Below, one piece after another: positions 43,015 through 51,332 of a stretch of 64,000 nt of DNA (its first letter is position 1; each line of letters begins with the position of its first letter). The position numbers and the translations under genes are program-made. This DNA is from Actinoplanes sichuanensis (GTDB lineage: Bacteria; Actinomycetota; Actinomycetes; Mycobacteriales; Micromonosporaceae): NCBI RefSeq assembly GCF_033097365.1, contig NZ_AP028461.1, positions 10,939,501 through 11,003,500 of the forward strand. Reading direction: 5' to 3'. The notes beneath the pieces were generated by a model. The model did not search any database. It was not told where the DNA came from and saw nothing but the letters and a program-made list of their open reading frames with translations.

Positions 43015-44533
43015 GGTACGCGTCGACGGCGTTCCGGATGCAGGCGGTCGACGGGTAGGCGGTGTGGCCCTCGCCCTCCCACGTCAGTACATGCCCGACA
43101 CCCAGCATGTTCGCCAGGTCGGCGGTGTTCTCGTACGGCGTCGCCGGGTCGCCCGTGGTGCCGACCACCACGATCGGCGGGGCGCCCTCGGCCTTGCCCG
43201 CCGGATACGGGTCACGCTCGCCGCCCCAGTAGGTGCACGGCAGCATCCCGATCGCCAGCGCCGGGCCGAACATCGGGTACTTCTTGCGCCACTCGCCCTG
43301 GAGCTTGCGCACCTCCGCCGCGGTCGGCGCCTTGTCGGTGTCCGCGCAGTTCACCGCCAGGTTGGCGTCGAACAGATTGGAGTAGGTGCCGTCCGGCTCG
43401 CGCTCCGCGTACGAATCGGCCAGTTCGAAGACGCCCTCGGCATCACCCGCGGCCAGACTGTCGATCGCCTCGGCCAGGCTGGTCCAGCCCGACTCGGTGT
43501 AGAGCGACGAGATCACGCTCAGGAAGATCCAGCCCGGCGTCGCCTCCCGCCCGTCCGCGCCGCGCACCGGCGAGACCTCCGCCTTCGCCAGCGCGTCGGT
43601 CACCGCGCCCCGGGCATCCGGCGCGATCGGACACTTCGTGGCGTTCTGCGAGCACCAGTCGGTGAAGTTGGTGAACGCCCGCTCGAAGCCCTTCGCCTGC
43701 TGCTCCGAGCCGGACACGTAGTCCTCGGTCGGGTCCACCGCACCGTCCAGCACCAGGGCCCGCACGTTCTTCGGGAACAGTTGCGCGTAGGTCGCGCCGA
43801 GCAGTGTCCCGTACGAGAAACCGAGGTAGGTCAGCTTCTCGTCGCCGACCGCGGCCCGCAGCGCGTCCAGGTCGCGGGCGGCCTGCTCGGTCGCATAGGT
43901 GCGCAGGCTCGGGCCGTACTCAGTGGCGCAGCCGTCGGCGATCTTCTTGTTCAGCGCTGCGATCTCGTCGAACGCGGCCTGGTCGACCGGATCCGGATCG
44001 GCGGCGAAACTCGCGTCCTGATCCTTCGCCGAGATGCACTTCACCGGATCGGACTCACCGACGCCGCGCGGGTCGAACCCGACGATGTCGAACCGGTCGG
44101 TGATCTCGGTGGGCAGGCCGCCGAACGCCTGCCCGAAGGTCAGGTAGACCGCCACGTCGATGCCCGAGCCGCCGGGGCCGCCCGGGTTCAGCAGCAGCGA
44201 GCCGATCCGCTCCTTCTGCCGGTTCGACCGGATGCGGATCATGTCGATGCCGTACGTCTCCCCGGCGACCGGTTTCGCCCAGTCGGTGGGCACATCGACC
44301 GTGGCGCACTCGTAGGTCATCCCCTCCGCGGTGCGGCCGACCAGCTCACGGGGCACCTCCGGGCACGGTTTCCACCGGGGTCCGGACCCGGAACCGGCCG
44401 GCGCCGGGGTGCTCGCGCCACCCTGGCGGGCCGGCTCGTCCGAGCCCTCCGGAGCGAACGAGGGCAGCGTGCACCCAGCCGTCAGGACCAGCACGGAGAG
44501 GACTGCGACAGCCAGGCGTGAGCGACGATCCAC
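42965..44533 (-). CDS. Secreted alpha/beta-hydrolase lipoprotein (TAP-like)
   Basis: 522 residues. Lipoprotein signal with lipobox LTAGC (Cys21). An alpha/beta-hydrolase domain with LLLNPGGPGGSG (oxyanion region), FDPRGVGESD and the nucleophile GFSYGT; the C-terminal TAP-like part ends with GTTGDPATPYENTADLAN (Asp) and WEGEGHTAYPS (His). This is the actinobacterial secreted tripeptidyl-aminopeptidase/esterase family. The GTG at 44533 follows TAGGGT-N6, leaderless type. Its 3' end overlaps the channel gene by 50 nt. Confidence 0.92.
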   Translation of the reverse strand: MDRRSRLAVAVLSVLVLTAGCTLPSFAPEGSDEPARQGGASTPAPAGSGSGPRWKPCPEVPRELVGRTAEGMTYECATVDVPTDWAKPVAGETYGIDMIRIRSNRQKERIGSLLLNPGGPGGSGIDVAVYLTFGQAFGGLPTEITDRFDIVGFDPRGVGESDPVKCISAKDQDASFAADPDPVDQAAFDEIAALNKKIADGCATEYGPSLRTYATEQAARDLDALRAAVGDEKLTYLGFSYGTLLGATYAQLFPKNVRALVLDGAVDPTEDYVSGSEQQAKGFERAFTNFTDWCSQNATKCPIAPDARGAVTDALAKAEVSPVRGADGREATPGWIFLSVISSLYTESGWTSLAEAIDSLAAGDAEGVFELADSYAEREPDGTYSNLFDANLAVNCADTDKAPTAAEVRKLQGEWRKKYPMFGPALAIGMLPCTYWGGERDPYPAGKAEGAPPIVVVGTTGDPATPYENTADLANMLGVGHVLTWEGEGHTAYPSTACIRNAVDAYLIDLKVPQEGLRCPPK

Positions 44534-44539
44534 GCAACG

Positions 44540-44545
44540 ACCCTA
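44540..44545 (-). promoter_or_regulatory. Leaderless -10 for the hydrolase lipoprotein gene
   Basis: TAGGGT, 6 nt, then the GTG at 44533. Confidence 0.5.
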
Positions 44546-44568
44546 TCCGGTCCGCGCCGGTCGCCCCG

Positions 44569-45636
44569 TCAGCGGCTGGTGAGCACCTCGGCCAGATCGA
44601 ACCGCACCGGCCGCTCCAACTGCTCATATGTGCAGGTCAGCGGGTCGCGGTCGGGGCGCCACCGTTCGAACTGGGCGGTGTGCCGGAATCGGACACCCTC
44701 CATGTAGTCGTAGCGGACCTCGACCACCCGTTCGGGTCGCAGCGGCGTGAACGACAGGTCCTTGCCCGCGTTCCACCTGCTCACCTCGTTCTTGCGGGGT
44801 GTCCGCTCGCCCTGCTCGTGCGCCGCCCAGTTCCACGGATGTCCCTCGAACGTGGTGACCAGCGGCTGCAACTCCTCGAACAGCTCCTCCCGGACCGCCA
44901 TCGGGAACGAGCCGATCACCCCGACGCTCACCAGGACACCGCGCTCGTCGTGCAGGCCCAGCAGCAGCGAGCCGATCCGGTTCTCGGCCGACTTGTGCAC
45001 CCGGTAGCCGGCCACCACGCAGTCGGCGGTGCGCTTGTGCTTGACCTTCGCCATCACCCGCTTGTCCGGCTGGTAGGTCAGGTCACGGGACTTCGCGATC
45101 AGACCGTCCAGCCCGGCGCCCTCGAACTCGGCGAACCAGCGACGAGCCGTCTCCAGATCGTCGGTCGCCGGAGTCACGTACACCGGAGGTTTGGCGTTTT
45201 CCAAGGCTTTCATCAGCATTTCGCGTCGTTTGTGGAACGGCAGCTCGGTCAGATCCTCGTCACCGAGCGCGAGCAGATCGAACGCCACGAAACCGGCCGG
45301 AGTCTGCTCGGAGAGCAGCTTGACCCGGCTCGCCGCCGGATGGATGCGCTGCTGGAGGGCCTCGAAGTCGAGCGTGTTCCGCTCGGTGTCGGCCACGATC
45401 ACCTCGCCGTCGATCACCGCGCGCTCCGGGAAGTTCGCCCGGATCGCCTCGACCACCTCGGGGAAGTAGCGGGTCATCGGCTTCTCGTTGCGGCTACCGA
45501 TCTCCACCTCGTCGCCGTCCCGGAAGACGATCGACCGGAATCCGTCCCATTTGGGCTCGTAGATCTGGCCGGGCGGGATGTCCGCGACGGGTTTGGCGAG
45601 CATCGGCTTGACCGGTGGGTTCAGCGGGAGCTGCAT
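44569..45636 (-). CDS. ligC: ATP-dependent DNA ligase (LigC type)
   Basis: 355 residues. Nucleotidyltransferase domain with the AMP-accepting Lys in EPKWDGFRSI (motif I), VIDGEVIV (motif III/IIIa region), GLDGLIAKSRD (motif IV) and VMAKVKHKR (motif V); a C-terminal OB domain follows. No polymerase or nuclease domain. Length and motifs fit mycobacterial-type LigC, an auxiliary repair ligase. Divergent from a MerR regulator across 55 nt, with a dyad between. Confidence 0.93.
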   Translation of the reverse strand: MQLPLNPPVKPMLAKPVADIPPGQIYEPKWDGFRSIVFRDGDEVEIGSRNEKPMTRYFPEVVEAIRANFPERAVIDGEVIVADTERNTLDFEALQQRIHPAASRVKLLSEQTPAGFVAFDLLALGDEDLTELPFHKRREMLMKALENAKPPVYVTPATDDLETARRWFAEFEGAGLDGLIAKSRDLTYQPDKRVMAKVKHKRTADCVVAGYRVHKSAENRIGSLLLGLHDERGVLVSVGVIGSFPMAVREELFEELQPLVTTFEGHPWNWAAHEQGERTPRKNEVSRWNAGKDLSFTPLRPERVVEVRYDYMEGVRFRHTAQFERWRPDRDPLTCTYEQLERPVRFDLAEVLTSR

Positions 45637-45642
45637 TCGATC

Positions 45643-45648
45643 AGTGTG
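45643..45648 (-). promoter_or_regulatory. Possible leaderless -10 for ligC
   Basis: CACACT, 6 nt, then the ATG at 45636; no Shine-Dalgarno is visible. Confidence 0.35.
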
Positions 45649-45653
45649 CCCCC

Positions 45654-45684
45654 TTTACTCGGCCCCTGGGGCAGGCTCCACCAT
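45654..45684 (+). promoter_or_regulatory. Candidate MerR-type promoter/operator
   Basis: TTTACT (45654-45659), a 19-nt spacer and CACCAT (45679-45684), 7 nt before the merR ATG. The spacer holds a perfect dyad GCCCC-T-GGGGC (45662-45672). A 19-bp spacer with a dyad is the hallmark of MerR-activated promoters. Confidence 0.45.
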
Positions 45685-45691
45685 CGAATCC

Positions 45692-46522
45692 ATGAACACG
45701 CGGGGGATCGCGACGATGACCATCGGAGAGTTCGGGCGGAGGGCCGGGCTCACCGTCAAGGCCCTGCGGCTCTACGAGGGGTCCGGGCTGCTGCCACCGG
45801 CCGAGGTGGATCCCAGCGGATACCGGCGATACACCTCGGCGCAGCTCGACCGGGCCGTCCGGATCGGCCTGCTACGCCGGCTCGGCATGCCCCTCGCGGT
45901 CATCGCCGAGACGCTCGACGTGCCCGACACCGCGGCGGTCCGTCGGCTCGATCAGTGGTGGGCCGCCGAGGAGGCGGCGGCCGCGGCCCGGCGGGAGAGT
46001 TACATCTGGCTGCGCACCCGGCTCGCCCACGGTGACGAGCCGGAGCGGCGATACGAGGTCCACATCGCCACGAGCCCGGCCCGTAAGGTCGCGACGCTGG
46101 CGATCGAGGTCGACCAGGAGCACCTGGTGCCCGGGATGGGAGCCGCCGAGTGGGAGATCCGGCGTCACCTGGAGGAGCAGGGCGCGTCGACCACCGGCGA
46201 GCACTGGGCGATCTATCACGGACAGGTGACCCCCGACAGCGAGGCACGGGTGGAGGTCTGCGTGCCCTACGCGGGAGTCCTCGAACCGGCCGGGCGGATC
46301 ATCCTGCGGATCGAGCCGGAGCGCCTGATCACCTACGCCGAGGTCACTCGTGACGACTGCTTCTATCCGCGCATCGTGGGGGCCTACGGGGCGGTCAGCG
46401 AGCACGTCCGGGCCGCCGGGCTGATCGTCACCGCCCCGCCCCGGGAGATCTATCTGGACAGCTGGGACAGGCTCGCCGCCACCGACCCGTTCGTGCACGT
46501 GGCCCAACCGTTCGAAGGGTGA
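45692..46522 (+). CDS. MerR-family transcriptional regulator with effector-binding domain
   Basis: 276 residues. N-terminal MerR helix-turn-helix TIGEFGRRAGLTVKALRLYEGSGLLPPAEVDPSGYRRY, a coiled dimerisation helix (about 85-120), and a C-terminal GyrI-like effector domain (about 130-250) with the pattern of BmrR/TipA-type multidrug or small-molecule binding. Start ATG 45692; an in-frame ATG at 45716 is an alternative. The downstream gene begins 5 nt later, so they are probably cotranscribed. Confidence 0.88.
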   Translation: MNTRGIATMTIGEFGRRAGLTVKALRLYEGSGLLPPAEVDPSGYRRYTSAQLDRAVRIGLLRRLGMPLAVIAETLDVPDTAAVRRLDQWWAAEEAAAAARRESYIWLRTRLAHGDEPERRYEVHIATSPARKVATLAIEVDQEHLVPGMGAAEWEIRRHLEEQGASTTGEHWAIYHGQVTPDSEARVEVCVPYAGVLEPAGRIILRIEPERLITYAEVTRDDCFYPRIVGAYGAVSEHVRAAGLIVTAPPREIYLDSWDRLAATDPFVHVAQPFEG

Positions 46523-46527
46523 GACCG

Positions 46528-47487
46528 ATGGACTACACACGACAGACACGTTTCTCCGACCCGGGCCGCCACCTGAGCCGCCTCGCCGCTCTCGCCGGCC
46601 CTCCTCTCGCCGCTGCCGGCCCCTCCGATCTCGTCGCCGAGGTCGGTGCGGCCGTCCGCAACCTCGTCGTGCACTACCGGGCGTCCGGGCTGGACTTTCC
46701 GCCCGACCGGCTCGCCGAGATCGACAGCCGGTGGGTGGAGACCATGCTCGACACCCTTCCGCCCGATCAGCCGCTCGACGAGCCGCGCCCGGCCGAGCAG
46801 CGGATCGTCGGCTGCTGCCGCGACTTCACCCTGCTCACCGTCGCCGCGTTGCGGGCCAGGGGCATTCCGGCGCGCAGTCGGGTCGGGTTCGCCGACTACT
46901 TCGACCCGGGTTTCCACGGCGACCACGTGATCACCGAGTTCCACGACGGCACCCGCTGGGTCGCCGCCGACACTCAGCTCGATCCGGGTGACGGATTCCC
47001 GGTCGACGTCACGGATGTCCCACTGGGTCCCGGCGGGTTGCGCCCCGCGGCCCAGTGCTGGCTCGCCTTCCGACGAGGCGAAATCGACCCCGAGACCTAT
47101 GGGGTGGGCCCCGGCGTGCCCATCCACGGCCCTCTCATGATCAGGAAGTATCTACTGACCGAGCTGGCCCACCGATACGGTGACGAAACCCTGCTGTGGG
47201 ACTTCTGGGGTGCCGACGCGGCCCTGCTCGGCGACCTGGGCGGCCGCCCGCTCGTCGAGGTGTGGTCCGACCTGCCCTCGTGGGATTCCGGTGAGGTGAC
47301 CCTGCTCGACGAGATCGCCGAGCTGCTCGTCGCGGCCGACGCCGGCGACATCTCAGCCGAGGACCGCCTGGCCAAGCTCTACGCGACCGACCCACGGGTG
47401 CATGTCGGCGACACCGTCACCTGTCACTCACCACGAGGCCTCGGCTACGACGTCGACGTCCGCCGTCCGTCCCCGCCGGCCCGCTGA
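46528..47487 (+). CDS. Transglutaminase-like (cysteine-protease fold) domain protein
   Basis: 319 residues, cytosolic. Triad-like motifs: Cys in GCCRDFTLLTVAALRARGIPARSRVGF, His in FHGDHVITEFHDGTRWV, Asp in VAADTQLDPGDG. Such proteins may be peptidases or amide hydrolases; the substrate is unknown. The ATG at 46528 has GAAGGGTGAG directly upstream, partly formed by the end of the merR gene, so coupling is likely. Three 36-bp tandem repeats follow the stop. Confidence 0.87.
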   Translation: MDYTRQTRFSDPGRHLSRLAALAGPPLAAAGPSDLVAEVGAAVRNLVVHYRASGLDFPPDRLAEIDSRWVETMLDTLPPDQPLDEPRPAEQRIVGCCRDFTLLTVAALRARGIPARSRVGFADYFDPGFHGDHVITEFHDGTRWVAADTQLDPGDGFPVDVTDVPLGPGGLRPAAQCWLAFRRGEIDPETYGVGPGVPIHGPLMIRKYLLTELAHRYGDETLLWDFWGADAALLGDLGGRPLVEVWSDLPSWDSGEVTLLDEIAELLVAADAGDISAEDRLAKLYATDPRVHVGDTVTCHSPRGLGYDVDVRRPSPPAR

Positions 47488-47503
47488 TTCCCGCCCAACC
47501 GGT

Positions 47504-47611
47504 CGCCTCGCCACTGCGGCCGGTTGGGGTGTGGCGGGCCGCCTCGCCACTGCGGCCGGTTGGGGTGTGGCGGGCCGCCCCGCCACCGCGGCCGGTTCGG
47601 GTGTGGCGGGG
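47504..47611. repeat. 36-bp tandem repeat, three copies
   Basis: Units begin at 47504, 47540 and 47576 (CGCCTCG/CGCCCCG). The first two are nearly identical and the third has a few substitutions. Each contains CGCCAC...GTGGCG arms that can form a hairpin. It fills the gap between two convergent genes, where it may serve as a terminator. Confidence 0.85.
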
Positions 47612-47616
47612 TGCGG

Positions 47617-47991
47617 TCAGCGGACCAGGAGGTCGACGAGGCGGTTCAGTTCGTCGGCGGGGACGGCCGTCAAGCCCATGTGCACCGGCCCCGCGCGCAG
47701 GATCGTGCTGCGGGGGGCCACCAGCCAGCGGAAGCGTTCGCCGAGGCGCATCTGCCCGGAGGCCCCGTCACCGGTGCAGGTCTGCTCCCACGCCTGCAGT
47801 GCCACGCGGATGCCCTCGACGTCGGCTGCCGGGTCCAGCGCCCGCAGTCGAGCCTCGTCCAGGTGCGTCCGCGCGGACAGGAAGTCGTGGCGCTGGCTGT
47901 AGAGCAGCACGCCGACGTTGATCAGCTCACCACGTTCGATCCGTGGCACGGCCTGGACGATCGCGTACTCGTAGGGGGTCAGTGTTGTCAC
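47617..47991 (-). CDS. DUF3037 family protein
   Basis: 124 residues. LTPYEYAIVQAVPRIERGELINVGVLLYSQ is the DUF3037 N-terminal signature. The family is frequently encoded next to a HipA-like kinase-fold protein, as here; function unknown. The GTG at 47991 overlaps the stop of that gene (GTGA) and has GGAGG about 10 nt upstream, which argues for it over the GTG at 48000. Confidence 0.9.
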   Translation of the reverse strand: MTTLTPYEYAIVQAVPRIERGELINVGVLLYSQRHDFLSARTHLDEARLRALDPAADVEGIRVALQAWEQTCTGDGASGQMRLGERFRWLVAPRSTILRAGPVHMGLTAVPADELNRLVDLLVR

Positions 47992-48710
47992 GGCAGCCAC
48001 GCCTCCGGCCGCGCCGCCCGCTGCGACAGGTGGTTCCGGTAGGCGTCCCGGTCACCGTCCTCCAGCCACTCCGCCGGGACCAGGGCGATCACCTCCGCCA
48101 GCAGCTCGGGGGTGATCCGTTCGGCCAGCGCCGGACCCTCGGTCGCGAGCTCCGTGGCGTAGGGCTTCAGCACGTGGTCGTCCCACTTGTAGGGCCGGTG
48201 CACGACGCTCTCCGCGCGCGGCCAATTGTGGTGGAAGTAGAGGGTCGCCCCGTGGTCGATCAGCCACAGCCCGCCGTGCCACATCAGCAGGTTCGGGTTG
48301 CGCCAGCTCCGGTCGACGTTCTCGACGAACGCGTCGAAGGCGATCACCCGGCTGGCCAGCCCCGGCTCGACATGGTGGGGCACGGGGTCGTAACCGAGCG
48401 CTCCGGGCAGGAAGTCCATCCCCAGATTGCCGCCGGCGCTGGCCTTGATCAGCTCCTGCACCTCTTCATCCGGCTCGGCCCGGGCGACGACCGGATCCAG
48501 CTCGACCCGGGCGAGTTTCGGCACCGGCAGCCCGAGACGCCGGGCCAGCTCACCGGCGATCACCTCGGCGACGAGTGCCCGAGGCCCCTGGCCGGCCCCA
48601 CGGAACTTCACCACATAGGTCCCGAGATCGTCGGCCTCGACCACACCGGGAAGCGATCCACCCTCCCGCAACGGCGTGACATACCGGATAGCAGTGACCT
48701 CACGAAGCAC
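47988..48710 (-). CDS. HipA-like kinase-fold protein
   Basis: 240 residues. Looks like a compact HipA/PI3K-like kinase: GTYVVKFRGAGQGPRALVAEVIAGELARRLGLPVP (the nucleotide-binding Lys in VVKF), then the catalytic loop FDAFVENVDRSWRNPNLL and the metal-binding Asp in LWLIDHGATLYF. It lacks the N-terminal part of classic HipA and there is no HipB antitoxin gene nearby. Operon with DUF3037 (4-nt overlap). The GTG at 48710 is preceded by TAGGGT-N7; the GTG at 48719 would lie within that -10. Confidence 0.87.
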   Translation of the reverse strand: MLREVTAIRYVTPLREGGSLPGVVEADDLGTYVVKFRGAGQGPRALVAEVIAGELARRLGLPVPKLARVELDPVVARAEPDEEVQELIKASAGGNLGMDFLPGALGYDPVPHHVEPGLASRVIAFDAFVENVDRSWRNPNLLMWHGGLWLIDHGATLYFHHNWPRAESVVHRPYKWDDHVLKPYATELATEGPALAERITPELLAEVIALVPAEWLEDGDRDAYRNHLSQRAARPEAWLP

Positions 48711-48717
48711 GCCGCCC

Positions 48718-48723
48718 ACCCTA
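48718..48723 (-). promoter_or_regulatory. Leaderless -10 for the HipA-like/DUF3037 operon
   Basis: TAGGGT, 7 nt, then the GTG at 48710. Confidence 0.5.
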
Positions 48724-48747
48724 CGGCCGTCCGCGCCCTGCCGAGCC

Positions 48748-49070
48748 GGCGCCCTGACCGGGTATGCCGTTTGCCTGCGGCTGTTCGTGCTGCGCCGGAT
48801 CGGCGCCCTGACCGGGTATGCCGTTTGCCTGCGGCTGTTCGTGCTGCGCCGGATCGGCGCCCTGACCGGGTATGCCGTTTGCCTGCGGCTGTTCGTGCTG
48901 CGCCGGACCGGCGCCCTGACCGGGTACGCCGTTTGCCTGCGGCTGTTCGCGCCCCGCCGGACCGGCGCCCTCGCCGTTTTCTTACGGCCGTCCGTGTCTC
49001 GCGGGACCGGCGCCCTGACCAGGTACGCCGTTTTTTACGGCCGTTCGTCTCACGCGGGACCGGCGGCCTG
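48748..49070. repeat. 54-bp tandem repeat, about six to seven copies
   Basis: GGCGCCCTG marks the units at 48748, 48802, 48856, 48910 and 48964 (exactly 54 apart), then 49009, and a GGCGGCCTG variant at 49062. The first three or four units are nearly identical; later units shorten and drift, with TTTTCTTACGGCCG replacing the middle. There are no unique spacers, so it is not CRISPR-like. Confidence 0.9.
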
Positions 49071-49242
49071 ACCGGGTAGGCCGTTTTCTTACGGCCGCTT
49101 CACCCACTCCGCCGCCAGGCGCCGCATTTCTCGGGACCGACGCATACGCCCGGCGGTCGCGTTGGAGGCCCTGAGTGGGCAATGCCTCGCGGGGGAGGCT
49201 CGGGGCCCGTGGTTGCGGTCGGGTGCGGGTGGCCGTACCGGA

Positions 49243-50319
49243 TCAGTAAGGGTTTCTGGTTCCTGGGAGGCGGCCTCGCAGCAGGCCGCCGAAGCGTCCG
49301 GGCAGATCGGGGGTGTCGGCCAGGGGTGGGCTTTCGGTGCCTGCGGTGTCGGCCATGCCGGCCAGGAGTTCTCGCAAAGCGCTCACAGCGTCGGTTTTCG
49401 GGCGCCAGCCGAGTTCGGCGGCGGCTCGGTCGCAGCTCATCAGCGGTGCCTTCAGCGCCAGGCGCACCCATCCCCGGTCGACCGGCTGCATCCTGAGTTG
49501 CCAGGTCAGCGCGGCGGCGCCCTCCAGAAGCAGACCAGGGACACGCAGCGGTACGCCGTGGAAGGCACGCCCCACGATGTCGGCGTCGAGGACGGGGCCG
49601 GCGGCCAGGTTGACGGCGCCCCGCATGTCGGCGCGGAGTACCCGCAGGTAGGCGTCGGCCACGTCGTCGGCGTGCACCGCCTGCATGCGGAGGCCCGGGT
49701 GCTGCGGGACGATCGGGATGCGGCCGAAGCGAAGCAGGCTCGCGGGCAGCAGTGGTCCGGCGAAGTAGCGCGCGATCTCGGTGCCCGCGTCGCGTTGGAA
49801 GATCAGGCCCGGGCGGAGCCGGACGATCCGCATCGTGGGATGGTCCGATTCGATCTCGTCGAGCATCCGTTCCACGAGTGCCTTGTGCCTGCTGTAGGAC
49901 GATTCGGGTACTCCGGTGCGCAGCCACGTCTCCCGGACGAACGCCCGCTTCGGGCCCGGCGCGTAGACGCCGACCGACGACGCGTGCGCCAGGACCGGGA
50001 CGCCGGCCCGGATCGCGGCCCGGAAGACCGCGCGGCTGCCGAGGACGTTCGTCAGGTACAACCGGCGCTGATCGTGGCTGGGCTGGATCTGCCAGGCCAG
50101 GTGCACGACCGCGCCGGCTCCGGTGAACACCTCGGCCAGACGATCAGTGGCGTCGTCGGCGCCGATGTCGACCGGGTGCCAGGTGACGTCCGCGTACGGG
50201 CCGGTGGGTGACGGCGGGCGGCGGCAGACACCCGCGAGTTCAAGATCGGGTTCGGAACGCAGGCGGCGCAGCAGGGCGGTGCCGGAGTTCCCGCTGGCGC
50301 CCACGATCACTACACGCAT
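49243..50319 (-). CDS. NAD-dependent epimerase/dehydratase family protein (atypical/extended SDR)
   Basis: 358 residues. N-terminal NAD(P) motif VIVGASGNSGTALLRRL, substrate-site YxxxK in SSYSRHKALVERML, and HADDVADAYLRVL typical of nucleotide-sugar or related extended SDRs. A C-terminal basic tail ends GTRNPY. Substrate unknown. Starts at ATG 50319; the ribosome site is unclear. The stop codon is followed by the recurrent TGAT(T/C)CGGTACG sequence discussed in the findings. Confidence 0.88.
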   Translation of the reverse strand: MRVVIVGASGNSGTALLRRLRSEPDLELAGVCRRPPSPTGPYADVTWHPVDIGADDATDRLAEVFTGAGAVVHLAWQIQPSHDQRRLYLTNVLGSRAVFRAAIRAGVPVLAHASSVGVYAPGPKRAFVRETWLRTGVPESSYSRHKALVERMLDEIESDHPTMRIVRLRPGLIFQRDAGTEIARYFAGPLLPASLLRFGRIPIVPQHPGLRMQAVHADDVADAYLRVLRADMRGAVNLAAGPVLDADIVGRAFHGVPLRVPGLLLEGAAALTWQLRMQPVDRGWVRLALKAPLMSCDRAAAELGWRPKTDAVSALRELLAGMADTAGTESPPLADTPDLPGRFGGLLRGRLPGTRNPY

Positions 50320-50463
50320 GGGTGTTGCGGTACCCCTGAGCGGGACGTTGAACCGCCCTTTTCGGTGGCCGGTTTACGTCGAGCCGGTGGCGTTCCATTC
50401 GAAAGGGCGCGGTTGTGGATTTCCTGTGAGCGGGCGCTATCGAAGACGGGCGCTGCGGGCCGG

Positions 50464-51267
50464 CTATCCGGAATTGGTCCCGTTCCGCTTTCCCGCATCC
50501 GGGTCCTCGTTTCCGGCCGTGCGGTCCGTGTTTCCGGTGGTCGGGCTCTTTTCTCGGGCCGCCTTGCCGGCGTAGAGCCGATCCGGGATCGCCGGCAGGG
50601 CATTGGCCAGCAGGATGGCGGCCCGATACTTTCCGGGAACGACCACACGGCGGCGCGGTCGGGTCAGTGCCCGTTCCACGGCGGCCGCCACGATTTCCGG
50701 GCCGGGCAGGCCGGAACGGTGCGCCGTCATCTCGGTGGCTATGTGACCGGGCTCGACGAGAGTGACACCGATACCGGTGCCGGCCAGTTCCCGGCGTACC
50801 GAGTCGTTCATCCCGCGCAGTGCGAACTTGGTCGCCGAATAGATGCCGCTGATACCGATCTCGCCGGCCACCGAGCCGATGTTCACGATCGAACCGGACC
50901 GTTGCCGCCGCATGATCGGGACGACCGCCCGCATCAGCCGGATCGGGGCCAGCAGATTCACCTCGACCGTCGCTCGTACCTCGGCCTCGTCGGCCAGGAC
51001 CGACTTGTCACCGCCGATCCCCGCGTTGTTGATCAGAGCGTCGATCCGGCCGGACACCGTCAGAGCCCGCTCCACCAGCGCATCCACGGCGGCCGGCTCG
51101 GTGACGTCGGTCGGCACCGGCATCGCCGACCCGATCTCCGCGGCCACCGACTCCAGTTCGGCGGCGCGACGCGCGGCGAGGACCACGGTGTCACCGCGGG
51201 CCGCCAGGCGTATGGCGACCGCCCGCCCGATCCCGCTCGACGCACCGGTCACGATGACGACGGCCAC
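50464..51267 (-). CDS. Classical short-chain dehydrogenase/reductase
   Basis: 267 residues. TGASSGIGRAVAIRLAARG (cofactor), NNAGIGG, and catalytic SerTyrLys with NIGSVAGEIGISGIYSATKFA. A C-terminal extension (about 235-267) is charged and Gly/Asn-rich without a motif. Substrate unknown. GTG start with GGGGAGG 4-5 nt upstream. Lies downstream of lsr2 but separated by a strong terminator. Confidence 0.93.
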   Translation of the reverse strand: MAVVIVTGASSGIGRAVAIRLAARGDTVVLAARRAAELESVAAEIGSAMPVPTDVTEPAAVDALVERALTVSGRIDALINNAGIGGDKSVLADEAEVRATVEVNLLAPIRLMRAVVPIMRRQRSGSIVNIGSVAGEIGISGIYSATKFALRGMNDSVRRELAGTGIGVTLVEPGHIATEMTAHRSGLPGPEIVAAAVERALTRPRRRVVVPGKYRAAILLANALPAIPDRLYAGKAAREKSPTTGNTDRTAGNEDPDAGKRNGTNSG

Positions 51268-51285
51268 GAACCTCCCCTTTCGACG

Positions 51286-51323
51286 GCAAACGGCGCCACC
51301 CGTCGACGGGTGGCGCCGTTTGC
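51286..51323 (-). terminator. Terminator after lsr2
   Basis: An 18-bp perfect stem, GCAAACGGCGCCACCCGT (51286-51303), with its complement at 51306-51323 and only 2 nt between, 9 nt past the lsr2 stop. No T-run follows, as is common in this group. Confidence 0.85.
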
Positions 51324-51332
51324 TCGAGGAAA

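Larger units (their letters stand above)
48711..49242. other. Gene-poor interval with tandem repeats
   Basis: 532 nt without a credible gene. 48748-49070 is a 54-bp-period repeat tract. The rest (49071-49242) is plain GC-rich sequence; frames open across the repeat on both strands simply reflect its period being divisible by three. Confidence 0.75.

Noticed and set aside
48748..49070. CRISPR array
   Set aside because: Units are contiguous with no unique spacers and no cas genes are present.
48676..49071. Possible repeat protein with an 18-residue unit
   Set aside because: Open only because the 54-bp period is divisible by three; no start with a ribosome site, and frames on the other strand are equally open.
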